From Rhodospirillales bacterium (GTDB lineage Bacteria > Pseudomonadota > Alphaproteobacteria > Acetobacterales > Acetobacteraceae): a stretch of 6,191 nt of DNA. Of this stretch, positions 1 through 5,708 are shown piece by piece. Every line of letters starts with the position of its first letter. The stretch's first letter is position 1. The notes under the pieces were generated by a model. It saw only the letters and a program-made list of their open reading frames with translations, did no database searches and was not told the origin of the DNA. The translations under genes and the position numbers were made by a program. The stretch spans positions 1 to 6,191 of the forward strand of contig JAGWIL010000102.1 in NCBI GenBank assembly GCA_028866335.1, written 5' to 3'.

Positions 1-332
1 GTTTTCCGGGTCGCGGATTCGAAAGACCCGTCGTTATTAAAGGTCACGACCACAACATCCTGGTGTTTCACGCCTTCGGTGCGGGCGATGCGCATTTTGG
101 TGATCTGCGAAACATAAACCCAGTTATTCTGGTCATATTGCTCAACGAAGGTCGGCGGACCCAGCAGCGCCTGCACGTCGGCTTGTTGCGAAACGCCGGG
201 TGTGAGCTGCTGTAACTCATTCTGCGTCACCGCAATGCCGCGGTAATGCGGTGCATCAGAGAACACGGCGCAGCCAGAAACCCCGAGCAGGGCGGTCAGC
301 AGCAGGCTTTGTGGCAGCTTGGTCAGGCGCAC
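1..332 (-). CDS. bamE: BamE-like outer-membrane assembly lipoprotein, N-terminal part (cut by window edge)
   Basis: The product is the lipoprotein subunit of the BAM complex (SmpA/OmlA family), which helps fold beta-barrel proteins into the outer membrane from its periplasmic face. The visible 110 codons start with a GTG at 332-330. A stop codon lies in frame two codons upstream (338-336), so no longer start is possible. An AAGGA ribosome-binding site sits at 344-340. Residues 1-20 are a lipoprotein signal peptide with a hydrophobic core (LLLTALLGV) and the lipobox VSG-C at 18-21. Residue +2 after the cysteine is Ala, not Asp, which fits outer-membrane sorting. The mature part has the family pattern QLTPGVSQQADVQALLGPP followed by NNWVYVSQ, the usual BamE G-x-x-x-x-V-x-x-LLG-x-P and W-x-Y-V motifs. 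The C-terminus lies outside the window. The gene is divergent from the DUF177 gene, an arrangement common in alphaproteobacteria. Family assignment is confident. Confidence 0.9.
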   Translation of the reverse strand, partial: MRLTKLPQSLLLTALLGVSGCAVFSDAPHYRGIAVTQNELQQLTPGVSQQADVQALLGPPTFVEQYDQNNWVYVSQITKMRIARTEGVKHQDVVVVTFNNDGSFESATRK

Positions 333-405
333 GCTTCAATCCTTACACTATAGAGCCACCGCATTGCGGGCGATATCTCGCGCAGTTGGGTCTCACGGCA
401 GGGGC

Positions 406-433
406 TTACGTGTCAATGCGCAAGGTCTATATT
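406..433 (+). promoter_or_regulatory. Candidate promoter for the DUF177-rpmF region (possibly leaderless)
   Basis: A -35-like TTACGT (406-411) lies 16 nt from a strong -10-like TATATT (428-433). The predicted transcription start, about 7 nt after the -10 box, falls at 439-441, which is the ATG at 440. No Shine-Dalgarno sequence lies at a normal distance; the only purine run, AAGG at 422-425, is 14 nt away and upstream of the predicted start. If this promoter is used, the mRNA would have essentially no 5' leader. The -35 match is poor, so this is a prediction from pattern only. Confidence 0.45.
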
Positions 434-439
434 ACATAA

Positions 440-979
440 ATGCAGGAAGAACTCAGCTACCCGGTCCGGGGCACCCAAATCAAGGATAACAGCCAGATTT
501 TCACCGTGCGGGCGGATGCAGCGCAGCGCGCGGCGCTGGCGGCGCGCTTTGGCCTTCTGGCCATTGCGCGGCTGGAAGGCCGCTTTACGCTCCACCACGA
601 GCGTTCAGGGATCATAGCCGCTGCATTAACAATGGATGCGGCCGTTACCCAGACATGCGTGGTCACGCTCGAACCTTTCGAAGTCGCAATTCAGGATTCA
701 GCCGCGTTGCGTTTCGTGCCCGAGGCGGCGCTGCGCCACGCCCCGGCGGAAGACGCGGTGGAGGAGGACATAACCCCGGACTCTCTCGATTCGCCCGATG
801 AAATTTCTTATGCGAACGATATGCTGGACCTTGGCGCGGCTCTGTCCGAGCAGCTCGCCCTCACGCTCGACCCTTACCCGCGCAAACCCGCTGCCACCCT
901 GCCGGATAATGCCACAGATCACAGTGCCAACCCGTTTGCGGCACTCGCCGCCCGGCTTGGCAAACCAGGTGCGGCATAG
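440..979 (+). CDS. yceD: DUF177 / YceD family protein (large ribosomal RNA accumulation protein)
   Basis: This 179-residue soluble protein belongs to the DUF177 family. The bacterial YceD members and plant relatives are linked to 23S rRNA accumulation or processing, and the gene is almost always directly upstream of rpmF, as here. Visible family marks are the central QTCVVTLEPF (71-80, the conserved C-x-V-T-L-E-P-F type motif), an acidic linker (about 103-122), then DLGAALSEQLALTLDPYPRK (130-149), which matches the family's conserved 'DLGE...Q-L-x-L-x-L-D-P-Y-P-R' block, and a terminal NPFAALAARL (164-173). The length is normal for alphaproteobacterial members. ATG 440 is chosen because the earlier ATG at 415 reads into a stop after seven codons. 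There is no good Shine-Dalgarno sequence and a -10-like box ends only 6 nt before the ATG. A 93-nt spacer separates it from rpmF. The family call is firm; the exact biochemical role is not known from sequence. Confidence 0.9.
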   Translation: MQEELSYPVRGTQIKDNSQIFTVRADAAQRAALAARFGLLAIARLEGRFTLHHERSGIIAAALTMDAAVTQTCVVTLEPFEVAIQDSAALRFVPEAALRHAPAEDAVEEDITPDSLDSPDEISYANDMLDLGAALSEQLALTLDPYPRKPAATLPDNATDHSANPFAALAARLGKPGAA

Positions 980-1001
980 CCGCGAAATTAGCAGCCATGA
1001 C

Positions 1002-1030
1002 TTGCGAGCCACGCCCGGCTCTGCTACGCG
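1002..1030 (+). promoter_or_regulatory. Candidate promoter upstream of rpmF
   Basis: TTGCGA (1002-1007), preceded by C to give a CTTG start, is followed after 17 nt by TACGCG (1025-1030), which has TGC directly in front like an extended -10. The predicted start, near 1037, leaves a leader of about 35 nt containing an AAGG ribosome-binding site at 1061-1064 before the rpmF ATG. This would give rpmF extra expression independent of the DUF177 gene. Both boxes are imperfect matches. Confidence 0.35.
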
Positions 1031-1072
1031 GCGCTTTCCAATACTTAGACTGATTCTGTAAGGCGTTGTGTC

Positions 1073-1276
1073 ATGGCTGTTCCTAAACGAAAAACCTCCC
1101 CTTCGCGCGCCGGTATGCGCCGTAGCCACCAGGCGCTCTCCGCCGAGGCGCACGCTGAGTGCTCCAATTGTGGCGAGCTGAAGCGCCCGCACCATGTATG
1201 CGCCCATTGTGGCCATTACGATGGCCGTGAGGTTGTGGGTGCAGGCAAGGAAGCCAAGGGCGTCGTCCGCGTCTGA
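1073..1276 (+). CDS. rpmF: 50S ribosomal protein L32 (bL32), zinc-binding form
   Basis: This is a small basic protein of the large ribosomal subunit, 67 residues, a usual length for alphaproteobacterial L32. The N-terminus [20 protein letters not shown] is the diagnostic bL32 signature. Four cysteines, C30-x2-C33 and C43-x2-C46, form a zinc ribbon, so this is the 'C+' zinc-containing version rather than the cysteine-free one induced under zinc starvation in some bacteria. An AAGG ribosome-binding site lies about 8 nt upstream of the ATG. The gene sits between DUF177 and plsX, the near-universal yceD-rpmF-plsX order that links ribosome and lipid synthesis. A 55-nt gap to plsX contains an inverted repeat and a TATAAA box. 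Confidence 0.97.
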   Translation: MAVPKRKTSPSRAGMRRSHQALSAEAHAECSNCGELKRPHHVCAHCGHYDGREVVGAGKEAKGVVRV

Positions 1277-1307
1277 GCCCGCTTTAGGTTATGGTTGGAA
1301 GCGGTGA

Positions 1308-1313
1308 TATAAA
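1308..1313 (+). promoter_or_regulatory. Possible -10 element in front of plsX
   Basis: TATAAA at 1308-1313 matches the -10 consensus at five of six positions, 18 nt before the plsX ATG and just ahead of the CAGGGG ribosome-binding site (1321-1326). No convincing -35 box is present at 16-18 nt upstream; the best is TTAGGT at 1284-1289. A start here would leave a leader of only about 12 nt. The element could be chance AT-richness in the rpmF-plsX spacer. Confidence 0.25.
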
Positions 1314-1331
1314 GCCCAAAACAGGGGTAAA

Positions 1332-2384
1332 ATGAGCCAGAGCAGTAAACTGGCGGTGGATGCCATGGGTGGTGACCACGCGCCGGACGCTATTATTGCG
1401 GGGCTCGATGTTGCCGCTGAGCGCCAACCACGCGCGTTTTTTATAATATTCGGGGATGAGGCACGCCTCACCCCGCTTCTCGCCGCTGCCAAGCATCTTT
1501 CTGGCCGGTATGAGTTGCGTCACTGCGCCGAAATTGTCGCCGGTGACATGAAGCCAACCGTGGCGTTGCGCCTGCGGGATTCCTCCATGCGCCGCGCGAT
1601 CGATGCCGTGCTGGCCGGAGACGCGCAAGGCGTGGTTTCTGCCGGCAACACCGGTGCGCTGCTGGCCCTCTCTAAAATCGTGCTGAAATCCTTAAAGGGC
1701 ATCGACCGCCCGGCCATGGCCGCAACCGCCCCCTCCGCCAAGGGCGATGTGGTGATGCTCGATCTCGGGCTTAACGTGGTTTACGACGCGCGCAACCTGG
1801 TTGAATTTGCCCTGATGGGCATGATCTTCGCGCGGATTGTGCTGGGGCTGCCTTCGCCTAGCTTCGGCCTCTTGAACATCGGTTCCGAGGAAGGCAAGGG
1901 CGATGACACATTGCGCAACGCCGCCGCCACGCTGCGGGATGGCCCATTCAGCGAGCAATTTTATGGGTTCGTCGAAGGCCACGACATAGCCGCCGGTACG
2001 GTAGATGTGGTGGTGACGGACGGTTTCACCGGCAATGTGGCGCTAAAAACAGGCGAGGGCGCCCTGAAACTGGTGGGAGACCTGCTGCGCCGGGTGTTTA
2101 ACGCCGGTCCGCTTGCTAAAATGGGCTATATCTTTGCTCGTGGCGCGCTGAAGCGGCTGAAGGAAACGCTCGACCCCCGCCGCTATAACGGTGCCGTGCT
2201 GCTGGGGCTTAACGGGGTTGTCGTCAAATCCCATGGCGGCACGGATGCCCTTGGGTTCGCCCATGCCGTTGATGTTGCGCTGGATATGGTGGCGCATGAC
2301 TTCAACATTCATATCGCCGAGGCGCTGGCGGCAATGGACCGCGCCATTCTTTCCGATGAGCCGGTGATACATAGTAATGGCTGA
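1332..2384 (+). CDS. plsX: Phosphate acyltransferase PlsX (acyl-ACP:phosphate acyltransferase)
   Basis: PlsX converts acyl-ACP and inorganic phosphate into acyl-phosphate, the donor used by PlsY to acylate glycerol-3-phosphate, and so starts phospholipid synthesis as a peripheral membrane enzyme. The 350 residues match the family length. Conserved blocks in order are LAVDAMGGDHAPDA (7-20), DSSMRRAIDAVLAGDAQGVV (83-102), SAGNTGALLALS (103-114), IDRPAMAATAPS (124-135), LLNIGSEEGKG (180-190), VVVTDGFTGNVALKTGEGA (226-244) and NGAVLLGLNGVVVKSHG (286-302). One deviation is DLGLN (144-148), where the E. coli enzyme has DLGAN. The ATG has a CAGGGG ribosome-binding site 5 nt upstream (1321-1326). The gene ends inside fabH, so translation of the two is probably coupled. 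Confidence 0.97.
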   Translation: MSQSSKLAVDAMGGDHAPDAIIAGLDVAAERQPRAFFIIFGDEARLTPLLAAAKHLSGRYELRHCAEIVAGDMKPTVALRLRDSSMRRAIDAVLAGDAQGVVSAGNTGALLALSKIVLKSLKGIDRPAMAATAPSAKGDVVMLDLGLNVVYDARNLVEFALMGMIFARIVLGLPSPSFGLLNIGSEEGKGDDTLRNAAATLRDGPFSEQFYGFVEGHDIAAGTVDVVVTDGFTGNVALKTGEGALKLVGDLLRRVFNAGPLAKMGYIFARGALKRLKETLDPRRYNGAVLLGLNGVVVKSHGGTDALGFAHAVDVALDMVAHDFNIHIAEALAAMDRAILSDEPVIHSNG

Positions 2385-3360
2385 CCAACCTCTTATAAAT
2401 CGCGCGGTGTTAACGGGCACAGGCGCTTATCTGCCAGAGCAGATTCTCACGAATGAGGATATGGCAAAACGCGTTGACACGTCCGATGAATGGATTGTGG
2501 AGCGCACCGGCATCAAGCAGCGCCATTTCGCGGGGCCGCACGAAACCACGGCGTTCATGGGGGCAGAGGCCGGGCGACAGGCTTTGGAAAAAGCCGGGCT
2601 GGCACCAGAATCGCTGGGCGCCATCATCGTCGCCACCTCAACGCCGGATCAGATGTTTCCCGCCACCGCTGTGCGTATTCAGGCCGTCCTGGGTGCAAAA
2701 AACGCCTTTGGGTTCGACCTTTCCGCCGCCTGTTCCGGCTTCGTCTATGGGCTTTCCGTGGCGGATGCGATGCTGCGGGCCGGGCAGGTGAAAAATGTGC
2801 TGGTAATCGGCGCGGAGGTATTTTCTCGCCTACTGAATTTCGAAGATCGCGCGACCTGCGTGTTGTTTGGCGATGGGGCAGGGGCGGTGCTGCTGGAAGC
2901 CCGCGAGGTGGAGCAATCTGGCCCCGGCCTGCTCTCCACCCATCTCTATGCGGATGGCGCGTTGGGGGACATTCTGTATGTGGATTGCGGAAGCGGTGAT
3001 AACCGCACCCCTGGCCATCTGGTGATGCACGGGCGTGAAGTGTTCCGTCATGCGGTCAATCTTTTGGCCGGTGCTGTGAATGATGCGCTGGCGGAGAACA
3101 ACCTTACCGCGGCGGCGATCGACTTGCTGGTGCCGCACCAGGCGAACAAACGCATCATCGATGGCGTAGGCAAAAAACTCGGCTTACCGGCGGAGCGTGT
3201 TGTTATAACAGTACAAAAACACGCCAATACCTCAGCCGCTTCCATTCCACTGGCGCTGGCGGAGGCTGTTCAGGATGGTCGCGCTGTGCCGGGCAAGTTG
3301 CTGCTGCTGGAGGCGCTTGGCGGAGGGCTTACCTGGGGCTCGGCACTGTTGCGCCTTTAA
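2377..3360 (+). CDS. fabH: Beta-ketoacyl-ACP synthase III (FabH)
   Basis: FabH condenses a short acyl-CoA (usually acetyl-CoA) with malonyl-ACP, the first step of type II fatty-acid elongation in the cytoplasm. The 327 residues form a thiolase-fold enzyme with the full catalytic triad visible: Cys119 in DLSAACSGF, His254 in LVPHQANKR and Asn284 in HANTSAAS. Other marks are SDEWIVERTGIKQRH (36-50), VATSTPDQMFPATA (85-98), LFGDGAGAVLLE (163-174) and the C-terminal EALGGGLTWGSALLRL. The ATG overlaps the end of plsX by 8 nt and has almost no Shine-Dalgarno sequence of its own, so it is probably translated by ribosomes finishing plsX. This couples the first enzymes of fatty-acid and phospholipid synthesis. 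The 119-nt gap that follows has no strong terminator and contains the ihfA promoter. Confidence 0.97.
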   Translation: MADQPLINRAVLTGTGAYLPEQILTNEDMAKRVDTSDEWIVERTGIKQRHFAGPHETTAFMGAEAGRQALEKAGLAPESLGAIIVATSTPDQMFPATAVRIQAVLGAKNAFGFDLSAACSGFVYGLSVADAMLRAGQVKNVLVIGAEVFSRLLNFEDRATCVLFGDGAGAVLLEAREVEQSGPGLLSTHLYADGALGDILYVDCGSGDNRTPGHLVMHGREVFRHAVNLLAGAVNDALAENNLTAAAIDLLVPHQANKRIIDGVGKKLGLPAERVVITVQKHANTSAASIPLALAEAVQDGRAVPGKLLLLEALGGGLTWGSALLRL

Positions 3361-3445
3361 AACAACCCAACAGAGCAAAACTCTTTAGAATCAGCGACCC
3401 CCAGCGAGTCGCACGTAATTCATTGCGAATCGGTCAAGTAACTTG

Positions 3446-3473
3446 TTGACCCTTAAGCAACTCATGCTAATCT
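3446..3473 (+). promoter_or_regulatory. Candidate ihfA promoter, leaderless geometry
   Basis: TTGACC (3446-3451, five of six to the consensus -35) is followed after 16 nt by TAATCT (3468-3473), with TGC directly before it as in an extended -10. The predicted transcription start is 3479-3481, coinciding with the ihfA ATG at 3480. No Shine-Dalgarno sequence occurs between 3455 and 3479. The boxes are the best pair in the fabH-ihfA gap, so ihfA probably has its own promoter and may be read from a leaderless mRNA. Confidence 0.5.
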
Positions 3474-3479
3474 TGCAAA

Positions 3480-3794
3480 ATGAACACTTTGACCCGTGCA
3501 CAGCTTACTGAGGCGATTTACGCTAGCGTTGGCTTGTCGCGGCATGAATCGGCTGACCTTTTGGAGCATGTCCTCAATCGCATCGCGGAGGCGCTTGAGG
3601 TTGGTAAATCCGTTAAAATCAGTGGGTTTGGCACATTTTCTGTAAGGCAGAAGGGACGCCGGGTGGGCCGTAATCCAAAAACCGGAGTGGAAGTGCCCAT
3701 TCTGCCGCGCCGGGTGCTGGTTTTCCGCCCCAGCCAAATGCTGCGGGACGCGGTGAATGCCGAACCGGCCATGCCGGGCTCGAAGCCTGACTAA
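3480..3794 (+). CDS. ihfA: Integration host factor subunit alpha
   Basis: This is the alpha subunit of the IHF heterodimer, a nucleoid protein that binds specific sites in the minor groove and bends DNA sharply, affecting transcription, replication and recombination. The 104 residues fit IHF-alpha. They begin with the family start [18 protein letters not shown] (3-20), followed by the dimerisation helices, [20 protein letters not shown] (42-61) and the DNA-intercalating beta-arm [12 protein letters not shown] (63-74), with the key proline at 66. The R-R-V-x-F-x-P-S block ([15 protein letters not shown]) closes the domain. The '[10 protein letters not shown]' start and the V-x-V-P-I arm favour alpha over beta or HU. 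There is no Shine-Dalgarno sequence before the ATG. The merR-type gene follows 12 nt after the stop and is probably cotranscribed. Confidence 0.95.
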   Translation: MNTLTRAQLTEAIYASVGLSRHESADLLEHVLNRIAEALEVGKSVKISGFGTFSVRQKGRRVGRNPKTGVEVPILPRRVLVFRPSQMLRDAVNAEPAMPGSKPD

Positions 3795-3806
3795 TCGAAG
3801 GATCGC

Positions 3807-4421
3807 ATGGTGGATGAAGAGTACAACGCAGAGTTGGAGGACGGCTCTGCACCCGGCCTGAATAACGAGGCAGGGCGTCCTCGGGTCCGCAAAGCCGCCG
3901 ATGCGTTTCGTACCATCTCGGAGGTTGCTGACGAGCTGCATGTTCCTCAGCATGTTCTGCGCTTCTGGGAGACGAAGTTTCCGCAGGTGCGTCCGCTTAA
4001 GCGCGGCGGCGGACGGCGGTATTATCGGCCGGAGGATGTGGGGCTGCTGCGCCGTGTCGCGGATCTTCTCTACACCCAGGGTTACACAATTAAGGGCGTG
4101 CAGCGCCTGTTGCGGGATGGCGGCATGGCCACTGATGCACCGCCAGAGAAGAGCCCTGCACCAATACAGGATTTCCTGATCCCACCGGAGCCCCCTGTTC
4201 AGCGGATACCAAGCCCAACCTCAGAAGTTGAGCTGGAAGAATTCGTAAGCCCGATCCCGGCTACTGAATCTGAGCCGGCCTATGACCTTGCCCCGATTCC
4301 CGAGCCAACGCGGCCACAGGCAGCAACCGGGACCGTTGAGGATGAGGAGCTAAACCGCCTGCGCGCGCTATTGGCTGAAACCCTCGCGGCACTTGAGGAA
4401 CTTCGCCGCGCGCTTGGTTGA
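3807..4421 (+). CDS. MerR-family transcriptional regulator downstream of ihfA
   Basis: This is a DNA-binding regulator of 204 residues. After a short acidic N-terminal tail (1-32) comes a MerR-type winged helix-turn-helix: [20 protein letters not shown] (34-53), [18 protein letters not shown] (54-71), then [20 protein letters not shown] (72-91) and [15 protein letters not shown] (92-106). The rest differs from classic MerR proteins. Residues 107-175 are a Pro/Glu-rich, probably disordered stretch, and 178-203 is a Leu/Glu/Arg-rich helix suited to coiled-coil dimerisation. There is no cysteine in the whole protein, so it is not a thiol metal sensor or a SoxR type. GAAGGA (3797-3802) gives a close ribosome-binding site 4 nt before the ATG, and the gap to ihfA is 12 nt. 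A MerR-type gene directly after ihfA is a recurring alphaproteobacterial arrangement; its targets and effector are unknown. Confidence 0.88.
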   Translation: MVDEEYNAELEDGSAPGLNNEAGRPRVRKAADAFRTISEVADELHVPQHVLRFWETKFPQVRPLKRGGGRRYYRPEDVGLLRRVADLLYTQGYTIKGVQRLLRDGGMATDAPPEKSPAPIQDFLIPPEPPVQRIPSPTSEVELEEFVSPIPATESEPAYDLAPIPEPTRPQAATGTVEDEELNRLRALLAETLAALEELRRALG

Positions 4422-4462
4422 TCTTATTTATTTTATGCGCCGCAAAGAATGCATGTGGGCCC

Positions 4463-4491
4463 TTGGCGCGGCGGCGCTGTGCTGCTACAGC
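4463..4491 (+). promoter_or_regulatory. Candidate tRNA-Pro promoter with GC-rich discriminator
   Basis: TTGGCG (4463-4468) and TACAGC (4486-4491) are separated by 17 nt. The predicted start near 4498 leaves about 7 nt before the mature tRNA 5' end at 4505. The stretch between the -10 and the start, CCTCGCCCC (4491-4499), is strongly GC-rich. In proteobacteria such discriminators are typical of stable-RNA promoters repressed by ppGpp. Spacing and position support the call; the box matches are moderate. Confidence 0.5.
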
Positions 4492-4504
4492 CTCGCCCCA
4501 CGGC

Positions 4505-4581
4505 CGGAGCGTAGCGCAGCCTGGTAGCGCATCAGTCTGGGGGACTGGGGGTCGTGGGTTCGAATCCCGCCGCTCCGACCA
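4505..4581 (+). tRNA. tRNA-Pro (anticodon GGG), CCA encoded
   Basis: A complete 77-nt cloverleaf can be folded by eye. The acceptor stem CGGAGCG (4505-4511) pairs with CGCTCCG (4571-4577). The D stem is GCGC (4514-4517) with GCGC (4527-4530). The anticodon stem TCAGT (4532-4536) pairs with ACTGG (4544-4548) with one G-T pair. The loop CTGGGGG places anticodon GGG at 4539-4541 after the universal T33. The T arm GTGGG-TTCGAAT-CCCGC spans 4554-4570. The discriminator base is A4578 and the CCA tail is encoded at 4579-4581. It aligns position by position with E. coli tRNA-Pro(GGG), including the C1-G72 end pair that marks bacterial tRNA-Pro. It reads CCC and, by wobble, CCU codons. No clear terminator follows. 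Confidence 0.97.
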
Positions 4582-4752
4582 TTCTAAGCCAAATCGGCAT
4601 ATTCCATTTTCAAAAAATTCCCCGCGCCGATGCTCATTGTCTTGAGAAGGCGCCGTACCAATATGCGAGGCTGCATTCAAAGCGGCTATTTCCGCACGCG
4701 CTGAGATTGCGCGTTCCGGTCGCCAAGGTAATCCAAAACAGGAGAATAATGC
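4582..4752. other. Intergenic stretch between tRNA-Pro and the oxidoreductase gene
   Basis: These 171 nt hold no plausible gene. There is a T/A-rich patch (about 4600-4618) after the tRNA but no strong hairpin with a T tract. A weak 5-bp inverted repeat, GCGCC (4624-4628) with GGCGC (4649-4653), has a 20-nt loop. The only clear signal is the AGGAG ribosome-binding site at 4740-4744 for the downstream gene. A promoter for that gene should lie here, but I could not pick one with confidence. Confidence 0.5.
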
Positions 4753-5622
4753 ATGAAGGTCGGTTTTCTCGGTCTCGGCCAGATGGGCCACGGCATGGCC
4801 GCAAATCTTATCAAGGCTGGGCACGAGGTAACGCTCTATAACCGCACGCGAGATAAGGCGGTGGGGCTGGATGCGCCAATCGCCGCCACACCCGGCCAGG
4901 CCGCCGCTGGCAAGGAGGTGGTGTTTACCATGCTTGCCAACGATGCTGCACTTGAGAGCGCGATGCAGGGGCCGGATGGCGTTCTGGCGCATCTGCCCAA
5001 AGACGCCATCCATGTGTCCGCCAGCACCATCAGCGTTGCCACGGCTGAGGCGCTGCAAACCGCGCATGAAAAAGCCGGGCAGAAATTTGTCTCGGCCCCG
5101 GTTTTTGGCCGGCCAGATGCCGCCGCCGCCGCCAAGCTGTTCATCGCCGCCGCCGGGGCAGAGGCCGACCTCGCGCGCTTGCAACCGCTTTTTGAGGCCA
5201 TTGGCCAGCGGGTTTTCGTGCTCAGCACGATACCCTCGCGCGCCAACCTCGTGAAACTGAGCGGCAATTTCCTCATCGCCTCGGTTATCGAATCGCTGGG
5301 CGAGGCGCTGGCGCTGGTCGCCAAAGGCGGGGTGGATGAAAAAGCCTATCTGGAGCTGCTCACCTCCACCTTGTTCAACGCCCCGGTTTACAAAACCTAT
5401 GGGCAATTACTGGTGGACCGTAAATTTGAGCCCGCCGGTTTTGCCGCTCCTCTCGGCCAGAAAGACATCCGCCTGGTGCTCGCGGCGGCTGAGGCGTTGA
5501 ATGTGCCGCTGCCAATCGCCAGCCTGCTGCGAGACCGCTTCCTTACCCTGCTGGCCCAGGGTGGAGAAAAACTTGACTGGTCAGCCATTGGCGCGCTCTC
5601 CGCGAAGGATTCCGGCTTATAG
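4753..5622 (+). CDS. NADP-type oxidoreductase of the beta-hydroxyacid dehydrogenase (3-hydroxyisobutyrate dehydrogenase-like) family
   Basis: This cytosolic reductase/dehydrogenase of 289 residues has the length and two-domain layout of the family. The N-terminal Rossmann fold opens with VGFLGLGQMGHGMAANLIKA (3-22), the G-x-G-x-x-G dinucleotide loop. YNRT (29-32) carries Arg31 after the second strand, the feature that favours NADP(H) over NAD in this family. The substrate loop, normally D-A-P-V-S-G-G, reads SAPVFGRPDAAAAAKL (114-129). The presumed catalytic lysine is Lys168 in NLVKLSGNF (165-173), followed by the helical domain with ESLGEALALVAKGGVD (180-195) and QKDIRLVLAAAE (236-247). The changed loop means the substrate is probably not 3-hydroxyisobutyrate and cannot be named from sequence. 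ATG 4753 has AGGAG 8 nt upstream; the nearby ATG at 4749 is out of frame. The fluoride riboswitch starts 38 nt after the stop, so some crcB transcription could come from this gene. Confidence 0.88.
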   Translation: MKVGFLGLGQMGHGMAANLIKAGHEVTLYNRTRDKAVGLDAPIAATPGQAAAGKEVVFTMLANDAALESAMQGPDGVLAHLPKDAIHVSASTISVATAEALQTAHEKAGQKFVSAPVFGRPDAAAAAKLFIAAAGAEADLARLQPLFEAIGQRVFVLSTIPSRANLVKLSGNFLIASVIESLGEALALVAKGGVDEKAYLELLTSTLFNAPVYKTYGQLLVDRKFEPAGFAAPLGQKDIRLVLAAAEALNVPLPIASLLRDRFLTLLAQGGEKLDWSAIGALSAKDSGL

Positions 5623-5660
5623 GCTTGAAAACCTGGCACCAGGGCTTAAGCTATGAGCAT

Positions 5661-5708
5661 GGGGATGGAGTCCCCCAAACCCGCTCCTCCGGGGAGCTGA
5701 TGACTCCT
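5661..5708 (+). ncRNA. Fluoride riboswitch aptamer (crcB motif)
   Basis: This RNA element binds a fluoride ion through a magnesium cluster and turns on downstream genes. The sequence has the crcB-motif signatures GGGGATGGAGTCCCCC (5661-5676), AAACCCGCTCC (5677-5687) and GGAGCTGATGACTCCT (5693-5708). It folds as the known pseudoknot. P1 is 5661-5664 with 5673-5676, and the GCTCC/GGAGC hairpin is 5683-5687 with 5693-5697. The pseudoknot pairs GAGTC (5668-5672) with GACTC (5702-5706). Aligned to the crystallised Thermotoga petrophila aptamer (numbering from memory), the ion-core contacts are all kept: A6-U38 is A5665-U5698, G8-C47 is G5667-C5707 and A40-U48 is A5700-U5708. It lies directly upstream of a fluoride channel gene, the expected target. 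Confidence 0.96.

Noticed and set aside
347..352. TATAGT (minus strand) as the bamE -10 box
   Set aside because: The start it predicts, near 340, would fall on the bamE ribosome-binding site at 344-340, and no -35 partner is convincing at 16-18 nt.
698..1216. Minus-strand open frame of 172 codons opposite DUF177 and rpmF
   Set aside because: It overlaps two genes with clear family signatures and its translation is Arg-rich and low in recognisable motifs, as expected for an antisense shadow.
3394..3412. Inverted repeat GCGAC/GTCGC after fabH as a terminator
   Set aside because: There are only five pairs around a 9-nt loop and no T tract follows, so it is too weak to call an intrinsic terminator.
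4505..4581. tRNA-Pro as an integration site for a mobile element
   Set aside because: No integrase gene and no direct repeat of the tRNA 3' end appear in the window, and the flanking genes look like core genome.
4261..5406. Long minus-strand open frame of 381 codons across the merR end, the tRNA and the oxidoreductase gene
   Set aside because: It is antisense to three well-supported genes, including a tRNA, shows no recognisable domain and is the kind of open frame that GC-rich third positions produce by chance.
5623..5651. Hairpin with CCTGG/CCAGG core and outer GCTT/AAGC after the oxidoreductase stop
   Set aside because: The core has a very tight loop, the outer arms are separated from it by unpaired bases and there is no T tract. 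It may be chance or a 5' flank of the riboswitch, not a supported terminator.
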